In this document: piece by piece, positions 25,558 through 35,645 of the stretch
How positions within the stretch are numbered: the first letter of the stretch is position 1
How the letters are laid out: each line of letters opens with the position of its first letter
From: Paraglaciecola chathamensis S18K6
Lineage (GTDB): Bacteria; Pseudomonadota; Gammaproteobacteria; Enterobacterales; Alteromonadaceae
Assembly: GCA_000314955.1 (NCBI GenBank)
Contig: BAEM01000003.1
Location: 1 to 64,000 of the forward strand
Length of the DNA stretch: 64,000 bases
Direction of reading: 5' to 3'
Made by a program: the position numbers and the translations under genes
The notes under the pieces: generated by a model
What the model saw: the letters and a program-made list of their open reading frames with translations, nothing else
Told to the model about the DNA's origin: nothing
Database searches by the model: none

Positions 25558-28500
25558 TTGCATACTTTAACTATTCAATCCTTCTTTTGCTGTGTGTGGC
25601 TTATAAGCACTACTTTGGGCTTTTTAAATACAGCGCACGCCCAATCCTTTTCTTTTGATAATCTCACCAAAGCCGATGGCTTAACTCAAAATACGATTAC
25701 CGATATTATCGAAGATAAACGCGGATTCATGTGGTTTGCGACCGCAAATGGATTAAGTCGTTTTGATGGTTATGAATTCGTTAACTACCAACATAACCCC
25801 AATGATATAACTTCTTTACCTCATGACTTTATTAGGACATTACAGATTGATCAGGAAGGAGCGTTGTGGGTCGGGACTCAGAACGGTTTAGCTCGGTATA
25901 ACCCACTGAATGATAATTTTACCCGCTACAATCAGCACAATAGTAGTTTAAATAACAATATTATTAACGCATTGAGTCTTTCTCAATCAGGCCGCTTACT
26001 AGTGGCAAATGAGTCCAACTTATATCTTTATTCCAAACGGACAAATGACTTTACCCCCGTTGAAATTTCGTCGGGCCGTCTGCCACCTGAAATTAAGTCC
26101 ATACTTGCTGGAGAGGCCTACACGCTAATTGGCACATATGGTCATGGTATATTTCTCTTAGAAAACGACAGCCAAACACTATACGATCTTAAGACTGCTA
26201 ACCCGCTTAATATAACCGTACCAGGGGAATACTTATTCGACGTTAAACATATTGGTGACATTTATTGGTTTGCAACAGAATTAGGTGCTTTCGCATGGGA
26301 TCAAGCGACCAATACACTGAATCATTTCAGCACAGAAAGTACTCCTAACCTTCTTGGAAACGAAGTGCGGAATATCCAGCCAGGGCATGACGGCTCGGTA
26401 TGGCTCGGAACATCAGCTGGGTTGACTATAGTGAATGAGACGCTAGACGTAACTAAGCATGTGCCTCTGGATAGCGGATTAAATAATCAGGCTACTCAAT
26501 CTGATGCTGGAATATTTCTACTCAGCATGTTCCGTGACAGCAATAACACTATATGGCTAGGCTCTCACACCGCTGGAGTTTACCGATACAACCAAGACTC
26601 TGCTCTTTTTAAACATTATGTTGCTAACCAAGCCGTTGAGAATACCTTGGCTGGAAATGTGGTCTGGTCAATCAAACAAGACAGCAATAACATAATTTGG
26701 CTTGCCAGCCAGTCTGGAGGTATATCTGAATTTTCTCCCCAAAAAGAGCAATTTACTTCCTGGCTTAAAGGATTTGAACACAGCATTTGGGATATGACTA
26801 TTGACGAAAAAGACCGTCTTTGGCTGGCCACAAGCGGTGGAATTTATATATACGAAAAAGATAATAGTCGAGAGTTAAAACTATTAAAAGTGTTATCTCC
26901 AGGTAACTTCTATTACAGAGTTTTATATTCTGAAAATAAAATTTGGCTTAAATCACAAGATAATAATTTGCGATGGATTGACACAAAAGATTTTAGTGAA
27001 CACTCCATTCAACTTCGAAGCACTGGGTTTAAAACGCTAGATCCTATATTTATCGACAGCGATGAAAGACTTTGGTTAAGAGGAAATAACGAACTTCTGA
27101 TATTTGACTTGGTCTCTCAGAAACTTACGAAATTATCAAGCGACCCCTTATTAACTAGCAATAATTTTAGCTCTGTCGTTGAAACAGCAGAAGAGTTTTG
27201 GCTAGCATCACTTGAATTCGGTCTCATCGTTTTAGACAAGCAAACCTTTCAAATAACCCAGAAAATCAATGTAAATACGGGGTTATTTGACAACCAAATT
27301 GTTAAAGCGCTAAGAGTGGACGACAGCATATGGTTAACGACCATGGCCGGAGGCATCGAAGAAGTCTCTATTTCATCTAAACAGGTTGTTCAACAAATCA
27401 CTCCAGAGCGACTAGATTTCAATGATTTCAATGAAGGCGCAGGACTAGTTACCCTTGATAGAAAAATACTTTTTGGTGGCTCTCAAGGGTTTAATTTATT
27501 TGATCATGAACAAGTATCCCAGAATAAAAAATCATTTGCCGATCCAATAGATGATAGTTTACTGACGCCGCCAATCATTACCCACTTAGGGTTATTCAAT
27601 AGGAGGGTCACAGTTCACAGTGTAGGCACTCCCCTTAATAAACCTATTTACCTTACTAATGAACTTACCTTACCAAACAGCTCTAATCACGTGAGTTTAA
27701 CGTTTGGTCAACTCAACCCGTTAAACGCTAATGGCTATTCGTATCGTTACAAATTAAAAGGTTATTCTGATAAGTGGCTAGATGCGGATAAACGTACTCG
27801 AGAAGCAACCTTTACTAACTTAGATTTTGGCCAATATCAGTTTGAAGTGCAAAGTCGCTATAATCTGAATCCTTGGTCAGATTCTCAATCGTTAACCATC
27901 AATATTGAGCCTCCTTTGTGGCTTCATCGCAATGCCTTGGTTCTATATTGCATTTTAGCCTTGTTCATAGCCTTAAGCATTGTTAAGCAATATCGCTCTA
28001 AGCGTATCGCCCGCTTGGCCATCACCGAAAGTGAAGAGCGCTTGAAGTTGACCCTTTGGAGTAGTGGTGACGAGCTTTGGGATTGGGATATATACCAAGG
28101 GCAAGTCTTTCGTTCAAATACTTGGGGCATTATGGACTTCCCCCAAGATGACATTCGGGTTAACAGCGCGTATCAAGCCAACATTCACCAAAATGACATT
28201 AAGCGAGTGCAGGATGCGCTAAATGAGCATCTGCAAGATAAAACTGAACATTTTGAAGTAACTTATCGCGCCAGCACCTTTAAAGGTGAATGGCTGTGGG
28301 TACTTGATCGCGGCAAGGTCGTTAGTCGAGACAGTAACAATCAACCCATTCGGATGACAGGTACGTTCAAAAATATCAGTCACTTAAAAGTAGCAGAAGA
28401 GCAATTAAAACTGTTTAAGCGTTCTATTGAGACAATTTCTGACGGCGTGTTTATTGCGGATACCAGCTTTAGATATATTTCGGTGAACAAAGCATATTGC

Positions 28501-30072
28501 AAATACACAGGTGAAACCCGTGATCAAGCTCTTGCCAGCTACCTGACGTTCCACCAATACCCAGGGGCATTTACCGAAGAGGTGAAAAAGTCACTTCGCC
28601 AAAAAGGTAACTGGAACGGAGAAGTAGAATCTAGACGTATCAATGGTGAAAAGTACGAGATGGAATTGAACATTGATGCAATCAACGACGAAGATGGCAG
28701 AATCAGTCATTATGTAGGGGTGTTTTCCGATATTACTCCACGTAAAAGCACCGAGAAAGAATTGCTTAAGTTGGCCAATACCGACCCGTTAACTGACCTA
28801 CCCAACCGTTCATTTTTTCAAGCTAGCCACAATAATATTGTTCGCCGCGGAACGCAGCACGCACTCATTTGCTTGGATATGGATAATTTTAAGAAAATCA
28901 ATGATTCACTGGGGCATCAAACCGGTGACTTATTGATTAAACAAATAGCGCGGCGATTGCAAAAATTGGCCGGTAAAAGCGCCACCTGTTATCGCCTCGG
29001 CGGGGACGAGTTCAGTATATTACTCGACAAAGACACAGATGTTCACAACGTCACTCACTTTTCACAATCTATTTTGGATGATTTAGCCCGCCCATTCTTA
29101 ATTAACCATCAAGAGTTTGTACTAGGCGCCAGCATTGGTATCGCGTTTTTTCCAGAAGATGGTAGCTCACCGCAAGAATTACTTAAGAACGCAGACACGG
29201 CGATGTACTTTGCCAAAAACGCTGGAGGGAATAAATATCAATTCTTCAGTGGTGAAATGAACCAAAATGCGGTGCGTCAATTACAAATAGAAAACCTAAT
29301 TCGTCACGGCTTAAAAGAAGACCTGTTCAACGTTTACTATCAACCTAAAATTGATATTGCTACTGGTAAGTTACTCAGTATGGAAGCACTGGTGCGCTTC
29401 GAGCATCCAGAAAAAGGTATCGTTAGCCCAGCGCAATTTATTCCTTTAGCAGAGCAAACAGGTCAAGTTATTGACATCGGGGAAGTGGTTTTACGTAAAG
29501 CCTGTGAAGATACGAAACGCTGGGTAAAAGCGGGCATCTTTACCGGCCGCGTAGCCGTCAATATTTCAGCACGTCAATTTGAATTACCTGACTTAGACGA
29601 GAAAATCGCTGATATTTTGCAAAAAGCCGACCTGTCGCCGCTTCATCTGGAATGTGAAATTACCGAAGGCACTTTGATGCAAGATCCCGATAATGCCCTT
29701 CGCATGATGACTCGGTTACGTGAGCGCGGTATACACCTAGCGTTAGATGATTTTGGTACAGGGTACTCATCATTAGCTTATTTAAAGCGCTTTCCGTTAA
29801 ATACGCTAAAAATAGACAAAGCTTTCATTGATGACATCGCCACGAGTAGTGTCGACCGGCATATGACTGCCGCTATAATCACTATAGCGCACAATCTTGG
29901 CCTTAAAGTCGTTGCCGAAGGGGTAGAACATGAAGAGCAGATGTCAATTTTACGTCGTTATGAATGTGAAATGCTTCAAGGTTATCTTTATAGCAAACCT
30001 TTAAGCTCTTCTCGTTTCGAACGTTTACTCAAAGAAAATCATCAACTAAACAGATTACTGCAAGGAAGTTAA
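25558..30072 (+). CDS. Very large membrane c-di-GMP protein: propeller sensor, PAS, GGDEF and EAL
   Basis: The product has 1504 residues. The TTG start has AGGTG just upstream and opens a signal peptide ending AHA. Order: two-component-regulator propeller repeats in the periplasm (about 30-670, many GLSRFDGYEF, LWVGTQNGLARYN-like blades), a Y_Y_Y domain (about 690-780), one membrane helix (about 794-815), two PAS domains (about 825-945 and 950-1070), GGDEF (RLGGDEF at 1146-1152) and EAL (EAL at 1276-1278, DDFGTG from 1397). Both catalytic motifs are intact, but no RxxD inhibitory site precedes GGDEF. It probably senses an external ligand, perhaps a glycan as in propeller sensors of Bacteroidetes, and sets c-di-GMP. 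Confidence 0.93.
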   Translation: MHTLTIQSFFCCVWLISTTLGFLNTAHAQSFSFDNLTKADGLTQNTITDIIEDKRGFMWFATANGLSRFDGYEFVNYQHNPNDITSLPHDFIRTLQIDQEGALWVGTQNGLARYNPLNDNFTRYNQHNSSLNNNIINALSLSQSGRLLVANESNLYLYSKRTNDFTPVEISSGRLPPEIKSILAGEAYTLIGTYGHGIFLLENDSQTLYDLKTANPLNITVPGEYLFDVKHIGDIYWFATELGAFAWDQATNTLNHFSTESTPNLLGNEVRNIQPGHDGSVWLGTSAGLTIVNETLDVTKHVPLDSGLNNQATQSDAGIFLLSMFRDSNNTIWLGSHTAGVYRYNQDSALFKHYVANQAVENTLAGNVVWSIKQDSNNIIWLASQSGGISEFSPQKEQFTSWLKGFEHSIWDMTIDEKDRLWLATSGGIYIYEKDNSRELKLLKVLSPGNFYYRVLYSENKIWLKSQDNNLRWIDTKDFSEHSIQLRSTGFKTLDPIFIDSDERLWLRGNNELLIFDLVSQKLTKLSSDPLLTSNNFSSVVETAEEFWLASLEFGLIVLDKQTFQITQKINVNTGLFDNQIVKALRVDDSIWLTTMAGGIEEVSISSKQVVQQITPERLDFNDFNEGAGLVTLDRKILFGGSQGFNLFDHEQVSQNKKSFADPIDDSLLTPPIITHLGLFNRRVTVHSVGTPLNKPIYLTNELTLPNSSNHVSLTFGQLNPLNANGYSYRYKLKGYSDKWLDADKRTREATFTNLDFGQYQFEVQSRYNLNPWSDSQSLTINIEPPLWLHRNALVLYCILALFIALSIVKQYRSKRIARLAITESEERLKLTLWSSGDELWDWDIYQGQVFRSNTWGIMDFPQDDIRVNSAYQANIHQNDIKRVQDALNEHLQDKTEHFEVTYRASTFKGEWLWVLDRGKVVSRDSNNQPIRMTGTFKNISHLKVAEEQLKLFKRSIETISDGVFIADTSFRYISVNKAYCKYTGETRDQALASYLTFHQYPGAFTEEVKKSLRQKGNWNGEVESRRINGEKYEMELNIDAINDEDGRISHYVGVFSDITPRKSTEKELLKLANTDPLTDLPNRSFFQASHNNIVRRGTQHALICLDMDNFKKINDSLGHQTGDLLIKQIARRLQKLAGKSATCYRLGGDEFSILLDKDTDVHNVTHFSQSILDDLARPFLINHQEFVLGASIGIAFFPEDGSSPQELLKNADTAMYFAKNAGGNKYQFFSGEMNQNAVRQLQIENLIRHGLKEDLFNVYYQPKIDIATGKLLSMEALVRFEHPEKGIVSPAQFIPLAEQTGQVIDIGEVVLRKACEDTKRWVKAGIFTGRVAVNISARQFELPDLDEKIADILQKADLSPLHLECEITEGTLMQDPDNALRMMTRLRERGIHLALDDFGTGYSSLAYLKRFPLNTLKIDKAFIDDIATSSVDRHMTAAIITIAHNLGLKVVAEGVEHEEQMSILRRYECEMLQGYLYSKPLSSSRFERLLKENHQLNRLLQGS

Positions 30073-30440
30073 TGCTAGCGCGATAGCTTCCTTTCATATT
30101 TTTGCACTCTTCTATTTTCACACTTTTAAATTCTTCAGGTAAAACTAATAACCCCATACTACATGGGCCAGCGGGTTGTTTTTTGTACAAGTCGTGATTT
30201 TTTGAATGGGTCAATTTGGCTAATTCTATTCAAAATTTTATTTTTTGAGACGCCTCTTTCTATCCTTTTTAAAACGGCCAACCATCAGCAACTTCCCGTG
30301 TGACTCATCAATTGAACACTAAATATAAACGCATATTTTTTCTACCTGATACACATTGGCACGTAATAAGCATTAATACTTTCGACTGACAAATAATAGT
30401 CAGCGAAACGTCAATAATAAAATATTAAGAGGAATATCCA
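30073..30440. other. Intergenic region before the small exported peptide gene
   Basis: AT-rich. AAGGAAG at 30062-30068 can pair with CTTCCTT at 30087-30093, a weak possible terminator of the large sensor gene. A short hairpin CTGAC/GTCAG lies near 30386-30403. The promoter of the small gene at 30441 must be here; I could not fix a -35/-10 pair. No larger gene is supported. Confidence 0.45.
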
Positions 30441-30593
30441 ATGTTAAAAGCTTATGCAATCGCTCTAGCACTTACTACTGCCGCTCCTGTTGCTACTCAA
30501 TCTGTTGAAAGTGCAAAAGCACCTGAAGCAGCTAAAACCACTACAACAAGTGTAGAAAACAAAGCAATAAAAGTAGGTTCTGTTAGATTTTAA
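30441..30593 (+). CDS. Small exported peptide (50 residues), unknown function
   Basis: The frame reads MLKAYAIALALTTAAPVATQ, then an Ala/Lys/Thr/Glu-rich stretch, and ends IKVGSVRF. AAGAGGA about eight bases before the ATG is a strong ribosome binding site, and a classical terminator follows 38 bp after the stop, so this looks like a real single-gene unit. Residues 3-20 form a signal peptide-like hydrophobic segment; the mature peptide would be about 30 residues and basic at the end. I do not recognise a family. It is short enough to be missed by gene callers. Confidence 0.65.
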   Translation: MLKAYAIALALTTAAPVATQSVESAKAPEAAKTTTTSVENKAIKVGSVRF

Positions 30594-30630
30594 TCAACGT
30601 CGACTTTAGCTGAATAAACATTATTCAGTC

Positions 30631-30658
30631 AAAAAAGAGAGAGGAACTCTCTTTTTTT
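30631..30658 (+). terminator. Intrinsic terminator of the small exported peptide gene
   Basis: AAAAAAGAGAG pairs with CTCTCTTTTTT around a 5-nt loop, with the T-run forming part of the stem. A short hairpin (TGAAT/ATTCA near 30611-30627) lies just before it. Confidence 0.85.
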
Positions 30659-30740
30659 ATGCCTGTCATTTAGTGAGTAAAACGACTATGCCTGAACGGA
30701 TTAAGAAAAGGGTATGCCGTACTGACAGCCCAGAATACAG

Positions 30741-30780
30741 AAAAGCCGAACCTTTTAACAAGGTTCGGCTTTTTATTTTT
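30741..30780. terminator. Strong terminator after fadJ, likely bidirectional
   Basis: AAAAGCCGAACCTT pairs with AAGGTTCGGCTTTT (14-bp stem, 5-nt loop). It is flanked by T on the plus side and by a T-run within the stem on the minus side. It sits 24 bp beyond the fadJ stop and also blocks plus-strand read-through into fadJ. Confidence 0.9.
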
Positions 30781-30797
30781 ACCAATGAAAAGGAAGG

Positions 30798-32951
30798 CTA
30801 ACTGTAGAAGGTGGCGTTATTCTCAGCCATTTCTACTAGGCACTTAGCTGGCGTAAACTTGTCACCAAATTGTTGTTGGTAATGGCTTAAACGTTCTACG
30901 ACCTGTTGAATACCTAAACTATCCATGTATCTAAACGGCCCACCTAAGAACGGCGGGAAACCAATACCGAATATAGCACCTATATCTCCATCTCTGGCAC
31001 TGCGCACCACACCTTCATCGAGACACATTGCAGCCTCGTTTAGCATTAATAGAACGCAGCGTTCTGCAATAGTACTTTCACTTAAACGGCTACTTGGTGT
31101 AATACTTAATAAATCATAGACACTCTCGTCGACTTCTTTGCCTGGTTTTTTACCTTCATAATTGTAAAAGCCACGTTTGTTCTTCTTGCCTTTTCTGTCA
31201 TCCGCCAATAATTTGTCGAATCCTGGGGCTGAACTAAAACGCTCACCAAACTCAGCAACTAAAATCGGGCTTATCTTCGTCCCCACATCAATGCCAACTT
31301 CATCTAGCAGCTTGATAGGTCCGACTGGGAAACCAAATTTCACCAAGGCTCTATCAATTTGCTCAATCGGCTCGCCGGCTAATAATATTTCGGCCGACTC
31401 ATTCATATACGGCGCCAAAATACGGTTAACATAAAAGCCTGCTCCGTCTTTTACAACAATGGGTGTCTTGCCTTGCTTTTTCGCTAGCTCAACCGTTGTT
31501 GAAATAGTCTGATCAGACGTTCCTTCATGGGCGATGACTTCAGCCAGTGGCATTTTGTCTACTGGAGAAAAATAGTGCAGGCCAATAACATTTTCTGGGC
31601 GCTTGGCATTGGCAGCAATTTGACCAATTGGGATCGAGGAAGTATTCGAAGCAAAAATAGTGTGCTCTGAACAATGTGTTTCCACGTCAGTAACCATATT
31701 TTGTTTTAATGCCAGATCTTCAAAAACCGCTTCAATCACAACATCCGTATTGTCGAAACCTACATAATCAACAGAGCCTGTTAAACGCGAAAGCTGAGAT
31801 TGCATTTGAGAATGCAACATGAAGCGGCGTTTCACTTTTTTGCTCAAAATGTCATAAGAGTATTTCATCGCATGGGCAATGCCATCACTGCGAATATCTT
31901 TAATCCGTACGGGCAATTTCGCTTTTGTTGCTGTAACAAAGGCGATACCGCCACCCATTAGGCCACCACCTAACACACCAATTTTCTTCAATGCGTTAGG
32001 AGCAACACCTTCAACCCCGTTCTCTTTTTTCATTTCAGTCGTGGCGAAAAACAAACTGCGTAGAGCGGCTGATTCAGGTGTCATCACAAGATGACCAAAA
32101 TGCTGAGCTTCTAGGGCGTAGCCTTGTGCATTACCTTTTTCTAAACCTGTTTCGATACAATCGATAATACGCTCGGGTGAGGGGTAATTACCCAGCGTTT
32201 TGGCTTGGGTTTGCTTACGCGCTTGTTTGAACATTAATTTTTTGCCCATGGGGGTGCGCTCAAGAAACTGCCCCATAAGATCAAGCTTGACTGGTTTACG
32301 TTTCGGCTTGCTTTTCTTCGCCATTTCAATGGCCACATCAAGTAAAATCGAACGTGGCACCATGTCATCCACAATACCGTATTTTTTCGCTTGTTTTGCT
32401 CGTACCGCCGACCCTGTCAGCATCATTTTCATGGCCTGCTGTACACTGATCAAACGCGGCAGACGTTGCGTGCCGCCACTGCCTGGCAACAAGCCTAATT
32501 GAACTTCGGGTAAGCCTAGTTGGGTCTTGTCATCGTCACTACACACTCGCATGTGGCAAGCAAGTGCCAGCTCTAAACCTCCGCCTAACGCAGGTCCGTG
32601 GATTGCAGCAACAAACGGCACCGACATATCTTCGATACGTTGGAAAACAGCTTGTCCCCCCTGGCCTATTGCTTGTGCTTCTTCAGCGCTTTTACACCCT
32701 GCAAGCATCGAAATATCGGCGCCCGCTACAAAAGAGTTGTCTTTTCCACTGATAACAACCACACCTTTAATACTGCTGTCGCTCTCAATCTGGTCAAGCA
32801 TGGCTCCTACTTGGTCACCAAACTCAACTTTGAGCGTATTCATGGTTTCCCCGGGTACATCCATACTTAAAATAGCAATACCATCATCACGTTTGGTAAG
32901 GGTAAACGCGCTTGGGGCATGTTGCTCTGTTGTATTTTCATTGGTCATCAT
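30798..32951 (-). CDS. fadJ: Fatty acid oxidation complex alpha subunit FadJ
   Basis: About 717 residues from the ATG at 32951, which has AGGG four bases upstream; this start overlaps the fadI stop. The N-terminal enoyl-CoA hydratase domain (about 15-200, with [21 protein letters not shown] and [10 protein letters not shown]) is followed by the 3-hydroxyacyl-CoA dehydrogenase domains (about 310-700, with [12 protein letters not shown], and [10 protein letters not shown]). It hydrates enoyl-CoA and oxidises 3-hydroxyacyl-CoA in beta-oxidation, in complex with FadI. Confidence 0.96.
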   Translation of the reverse strand: MMTNENTTEQHAPSAFTLTKRDDGIAILSMDVPGETMNTLKVEFGDQVGAMLDQIESDSSIKGVVVISGKDNSFVAGADISMLAGCKSAEEAQAIGQGGQAVFQRIEDMSVPFVAAIHGPALGGGLELALACHMRVCSDDDKTQLGLPEVQLGLLPGSGGTQRLPRLISVQQAMKMMLTGSAVRAKQAKKYGIVDDMVPRSILLDVAIEMAKKSKPKRKPVKLDLMGQFLERTPMGKKLMFKQARKQTQAKTLGNYPSPERIIDCIETGLEKGNAQGYALEAQHFGHLVMTPESAALRSLFFATTEMKKENGVEGVAPNALKKIGVLGGGLMGGGIAFVTATKAKLPVRIKDIRSDGIAHAMKYSYDILSKKVKRRFMLHSQMQSQLSRLTGSVDYVGFDNTDVVIEAVFEDLALKQNMVTDVETHCSEHTIFASNTSSIPIGQIAANAKRPENVIGLHYFSPVDKMPLAEVIAHEGTSDQTISTTVELAKKQGKTPIVVKDGAGFYVNRILAPYMNESAEILLAGEPIEQIDRALVKFGFPVGPIKLLDEVGIDVGTKISPILVAEFGERFSSAPGFDKLLADDRKGKKNKRGFYNYEGKKPGKEVDESVYDLLSITPSSRLSESTIAERCVLLMLNEAAMCLDEGVVRSARDGDIGAIFGIGFPPFLGGPFRYMDSLGIQQVVERLSHYQQQFGDKFTPAKCLVEMAENNATFYS

Positions 32952-32958
32952 ATTGCCC

Positions 32959-34269
32959 TTATTCAGTTTCAACGATCATTGCAGCGGCCAAGCCACCTGC
33001 AGCGCAAGCGGTTACCAAACCACTGCCACCACCGCGTCGTGTTAGTTCATTTAGCATTTGAGTTATCATGCGCGTGCCTGTGGCAGCAAAGGGATGGCCA
33101 TAAGCGAGTGAACTGCCCATTACGTTAAATTTGTCCATGTCGATTTCACCGGTCGCTTTACTGCGGCCCAATTTTTCTTGGGCAAATTTGTCACTGGCGA
33201 ACATTTTCACATTCGCTAACGTTTGTGCAGCAAACGCTTCATGCATTTCAATCAGAGTTAAATCATTCAGTGTCATTCCTGCTCTATCTAATGCAATGGG
33301 TGTGGCATAAGACGGCCCCATGAGCATATCTTCCCACACATCGATTGCGGCAAAAGCATAACTCTTGATGTATCCAAGCGGGTTATAACCCAATGCTTTC
33401 GCTCTACTTTCGGTCATCATTAATACCGCTGAAGCACCATCTGTTAGCGGCGTTGCATTTGCGGCGGTCACCGTCCCGTGTTTCTTATCAAATACCGGGC
33501 GAAGCTTGGCGTATCCTTCTAACTTTGAGTCGAAACGAATGTTGTTATCTTTCTCGAAGGCACTCTTATAGGGCGCAGGGTACGCAGTCATCACCTCTCC
33601 CGCTAATTTGCCTTCATTCCAGCTTTGCGCAGCTAATGAGTGCGAGCGATGGGCCAACTTGTCCTGATCTGCTCGACTAATATTGTGGGTCTTTGCCATC
33701 TGTTCAGCGGTTTGTCCCATGGACAAGCCCGTAGAATATTCAGCCACAGCAGGTGGTACTGGCAACAAGTCTTTTAAGCCAAGTTTTTTCAGCACATTCC
33801 ACTTTTGTCCGACTGTCTTGGTTTTTTGCAGATCTGTTAAGGCACGGGCTAAGTTTTTCGATACACCAATTGGTGAAACTGACGTCGAATCAGCACCACC
33901 CGCTATACCCACACTGATATTGCCAAGCATCATTGATTCAGCAATGTTCACTGTAGATTGAAAACTTGTTGCACACGCGCGCGACACACTATAAGCATCG
34001 GTATGCACACTCATACCTGTACCTAACACAATCTCGCGAGCAATGTTCGGTGCCTCTGGCATTTGCACCACTTGCCCGTATACCAATTGCTCAATGGATA
34101 ACGGATCGACGTTGTGTTTTACCAGCATCTCATTAACAACCATTTTGCCTAAATCAACGGCAGGAACACCGTGAAAGTTGGTTGCCATTTTAGCGAATGG
34201 TGTGCGTAACCCCGCCACTATGGCGATTCGTTCACCGCTTCGAGTTGTTACTGTTTGTTTTGCCGTCAT
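32959..34269 (-). CDS. fadI: 3-ketoacyl-CoA thiolase FadI
   Basis: The product has 436 residues, as expected for FadI. The acyl-accepting cysteine lies in [10 protein letters not shown] (near residue 99), the His of the HEAFAAQ motif and the closing [16 protein letters not shown] with the second active-site Cys are present. It cleaves 3-ketoacyl-CoA to acetyl-CoA. It is the first gene of the fadIJ operon and overlaps fadJ by a few bases, ensuring coupled translation of the two complex subunits. Confidence 0.97.
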   Translation of the reverse strand: MTAKQTVTTRSGERIAIVAGLRTPFAKMATNFHGVPAVDLGKMVVNEMLVKHNVDPLSIEQLVYGQVVQMPEAPNIAREIVLGTGMSVHTDAYSVSRACATSFQSTVNIAESMMLGNISVGIAGGADSTSVSPIGVSKNLARALTDLQKTKTVGQKWNVLKKLGLKDLLPVPPAVAEYSTGLSMGQTAEQMAKTHNISRADQDKLAHRSHSLAAQSWNEGKLAGEVMTAYPAPYKSAFEKDNNIRFDSKLEGYAKLRPVFDKKHGTVTAANATPLTDGASAVLMMTESRAKALGYNPLGYIKSYAFAAIDVWEDMLMGPSYATPIALDRAGMTLNDLTLIEMHEAFAAQTLANVKMFASDKFAQEKLGRSKATGEIDMDKFNVMGSSLAYGHPFAATGTRMITQMLNELTRRGGGSGLVTACAAGGLAAAMIVETE

Positions 34270-34297
34270 GATTTAACCTTAATGTTGAGTCGAAACC

Positions 34298-34313
34298 AAG
34301 TGGTCTGACCTGT
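34298..34313 (-). promoter_or_regulatory. FadR-like operator in front of fadIJ
   Basis: The site AAGTGGTCTGACCTGT matches the FadR consensus (A-N-C-TGGTC-N-GAC-N-N-GT) at all core positions except the third. It lies about 30-45 bp upstream of the fadI start, where FadR would block transcription and long-chain acyl-CoA would relieve it. Assigned by eye from the known consensus. Confidence 0.65.
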
Positions 34314-34587
34314 AATTTTGATGAATTGTACAGGGAGAATGAAAATTTTGAAAGTATAGATAATATTGTGTCATTTATAAGCAATTACAATAGCCACTTA
34401 AACACGTGTTCACAATGCAACCTCGCAATATCGTTAAGCACACAGTGGAACGTGAAACTAACGAATACACGAATTTGGTAATGTTTTACTATTGATCCAA
34501 TTTAGTAACCCAGACAATGACTTATACGCTCTAAATTGCATACAAATAAACGCAACTTTGTCATTTGTAACATTGTTTTTCAGTAAG

Positions 34588-34614
34588 GGAACCCTATATA
34601 GATAGCATTGTCTG
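34588..34614 (+). promoter_or_regulatory. RpoE-like promoter in front of moxR
   Basis: GGAACC (34588-34593) followed after 17 bp by TCTG (34611-34614) resembles the RpoE-type pattern GGAACTT-N16-TCTGA. It lies about 65 bp before the moxR ATG. An ECF sigma gene lies at the far end of the same gene block. The match is by eye and could be chance. Confidence 0.4.
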
Positions 34615-34677
34615 TAAACACAGTTTATTTTCCCGTACACCTATGTACACCATTCAACGCAGGAATAATAAAAACAC

Positions 34678-35634
34678 ATGCCTTCAGCTCAATTTTCGCA
34701 ACTACAAGCGTATTTAGACTCGCAAGTTATCGGTCAAACAACCTTGACCCAAAATATTCTCGTGGCATTACTCGCAGATGGTCACTTATTAGTTGAAGGC
34801 CCCCCCGGCCTTGCTAAAACCCGTGCGGTAAACTCTCTTGCCAATGGTGTTGAGGGAGATTTTCATCGGGTTCAATTCACACCTGATTTATTACCCGCAG
34901 ATTTAACCGGTACAGATATTTATCGTCCTGAGACCGGTCAATTTGATTTTCAAAAAGGGCCACTGTTTCACAACTTGGTGTTAGCTGATGAAATAAACCG
35001 AGCGCCGGCGAAAGTGCAATCTGCATTACTTGAAGCGATGGCAGAAAGACAAATTACCGTGGGTAACAAAACATACCCACTACCTGAATTGTTCTTGGTT
35101 ATGGCAACCCAAAACCCTATAGAGCAGGAAGGTACATATCCCTTACCTGAAGCACAATTAGATCGCTTTTTAATGCATTTGGAAATTGATTACCCTGGTG
35201 CTGAAACAGAACTTGCAGTACTCAAACTAACCCGCAACGAGTCTTTACATAGCGCCCCGGTTACCGCGCCAAATTTGACTCAGCAAGATATATTTAGTGC
35301 CCGCAAAGCAGTGCTAGAAATTCATTTGGATGAAGCCTTAGAACGCTATCTCGTTGAACTGATTATCGCCACCCGCCAACCTGAAAAATACAGCGAGCAG
35401 CTAGCCAGCTGGATTGAATTTGGCGCGAGCCCAAGAGCAACGATTGCCCTCGATAAATGCGCCCGAGCCCACGCCTGGTTGATGGGGCGAGATTTTGTAG
35501 GGCCTGATAACATACAAGCCGTATTCCATAACGTGTTACGTCATCGTTTATTGCTTAGTTATGAAGCTGAAGCTGAGGGTGTCTCGAGCAATCAAGTACT
35601 TGATAGCATTTTGCAACATGTTCCTGTCCCTTAG
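34678..35634 (+). CDS. MoxR-family AAA+ ATPase
   Basis: The product has 318 residues. Walker A is GPPGLAKT (41-48), Walker B LADE (102-105) and the sensor/arginine-finger block ATQNPIEQEGTYPLPEAQLDRFLM follows in part at about 141-165. MoxR ATPases act as chaperones for partner proteins with von Willebrand A domains. It heads a six-gene run (moxR, DUF58, DUF4381, VWA, VWA-TPR, batD) with gaps of at most about 11 bp or overlaps, so one operon is likely. Confidence 0.94.
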   Translation: MPSAQFSQLQAYLDSQVIGQTTLTQNILVALLADGHLLVEGPPGLAKTRAVNSLANGVEGDFHRVQFTPDLLPADLTGTDIYRPETGQFDFQKGPLFHNLVLADEINRAPAKVQSALLEAMAERQITVGNKTYPLPELFLVMATQNPIEQEGTYPLPEAQLDRFLMHLEIDYPGAETELAVLKLTRNESLHSAPVTAPNLTQQDIFSARKAVLEIHLDEALERYLVELIIATRQPEKYSEQLASWIEFGASPRATIALDKCARAHAWLMGRDFVGPDNIQAVFHNVLRHRLLLSYEAEAEGVSSNQVLDSILQHVPVP

Positions 35635-35645
35635 GGCTGTCGTAT

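Larger units (their letters stand above)
34270..34677. promoter_or_regulatory. Divergent control region between fadI and moxR
   Basis: This 408-bp region separates the leftward fadIJ operon from the rightward moxR/bat operon. Near fadI it holds a FadR-like operator; near moxR it holds an RpoE-like promoter motif. Between them it is AT-rich with no supported gene. Confidence 0.6.
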
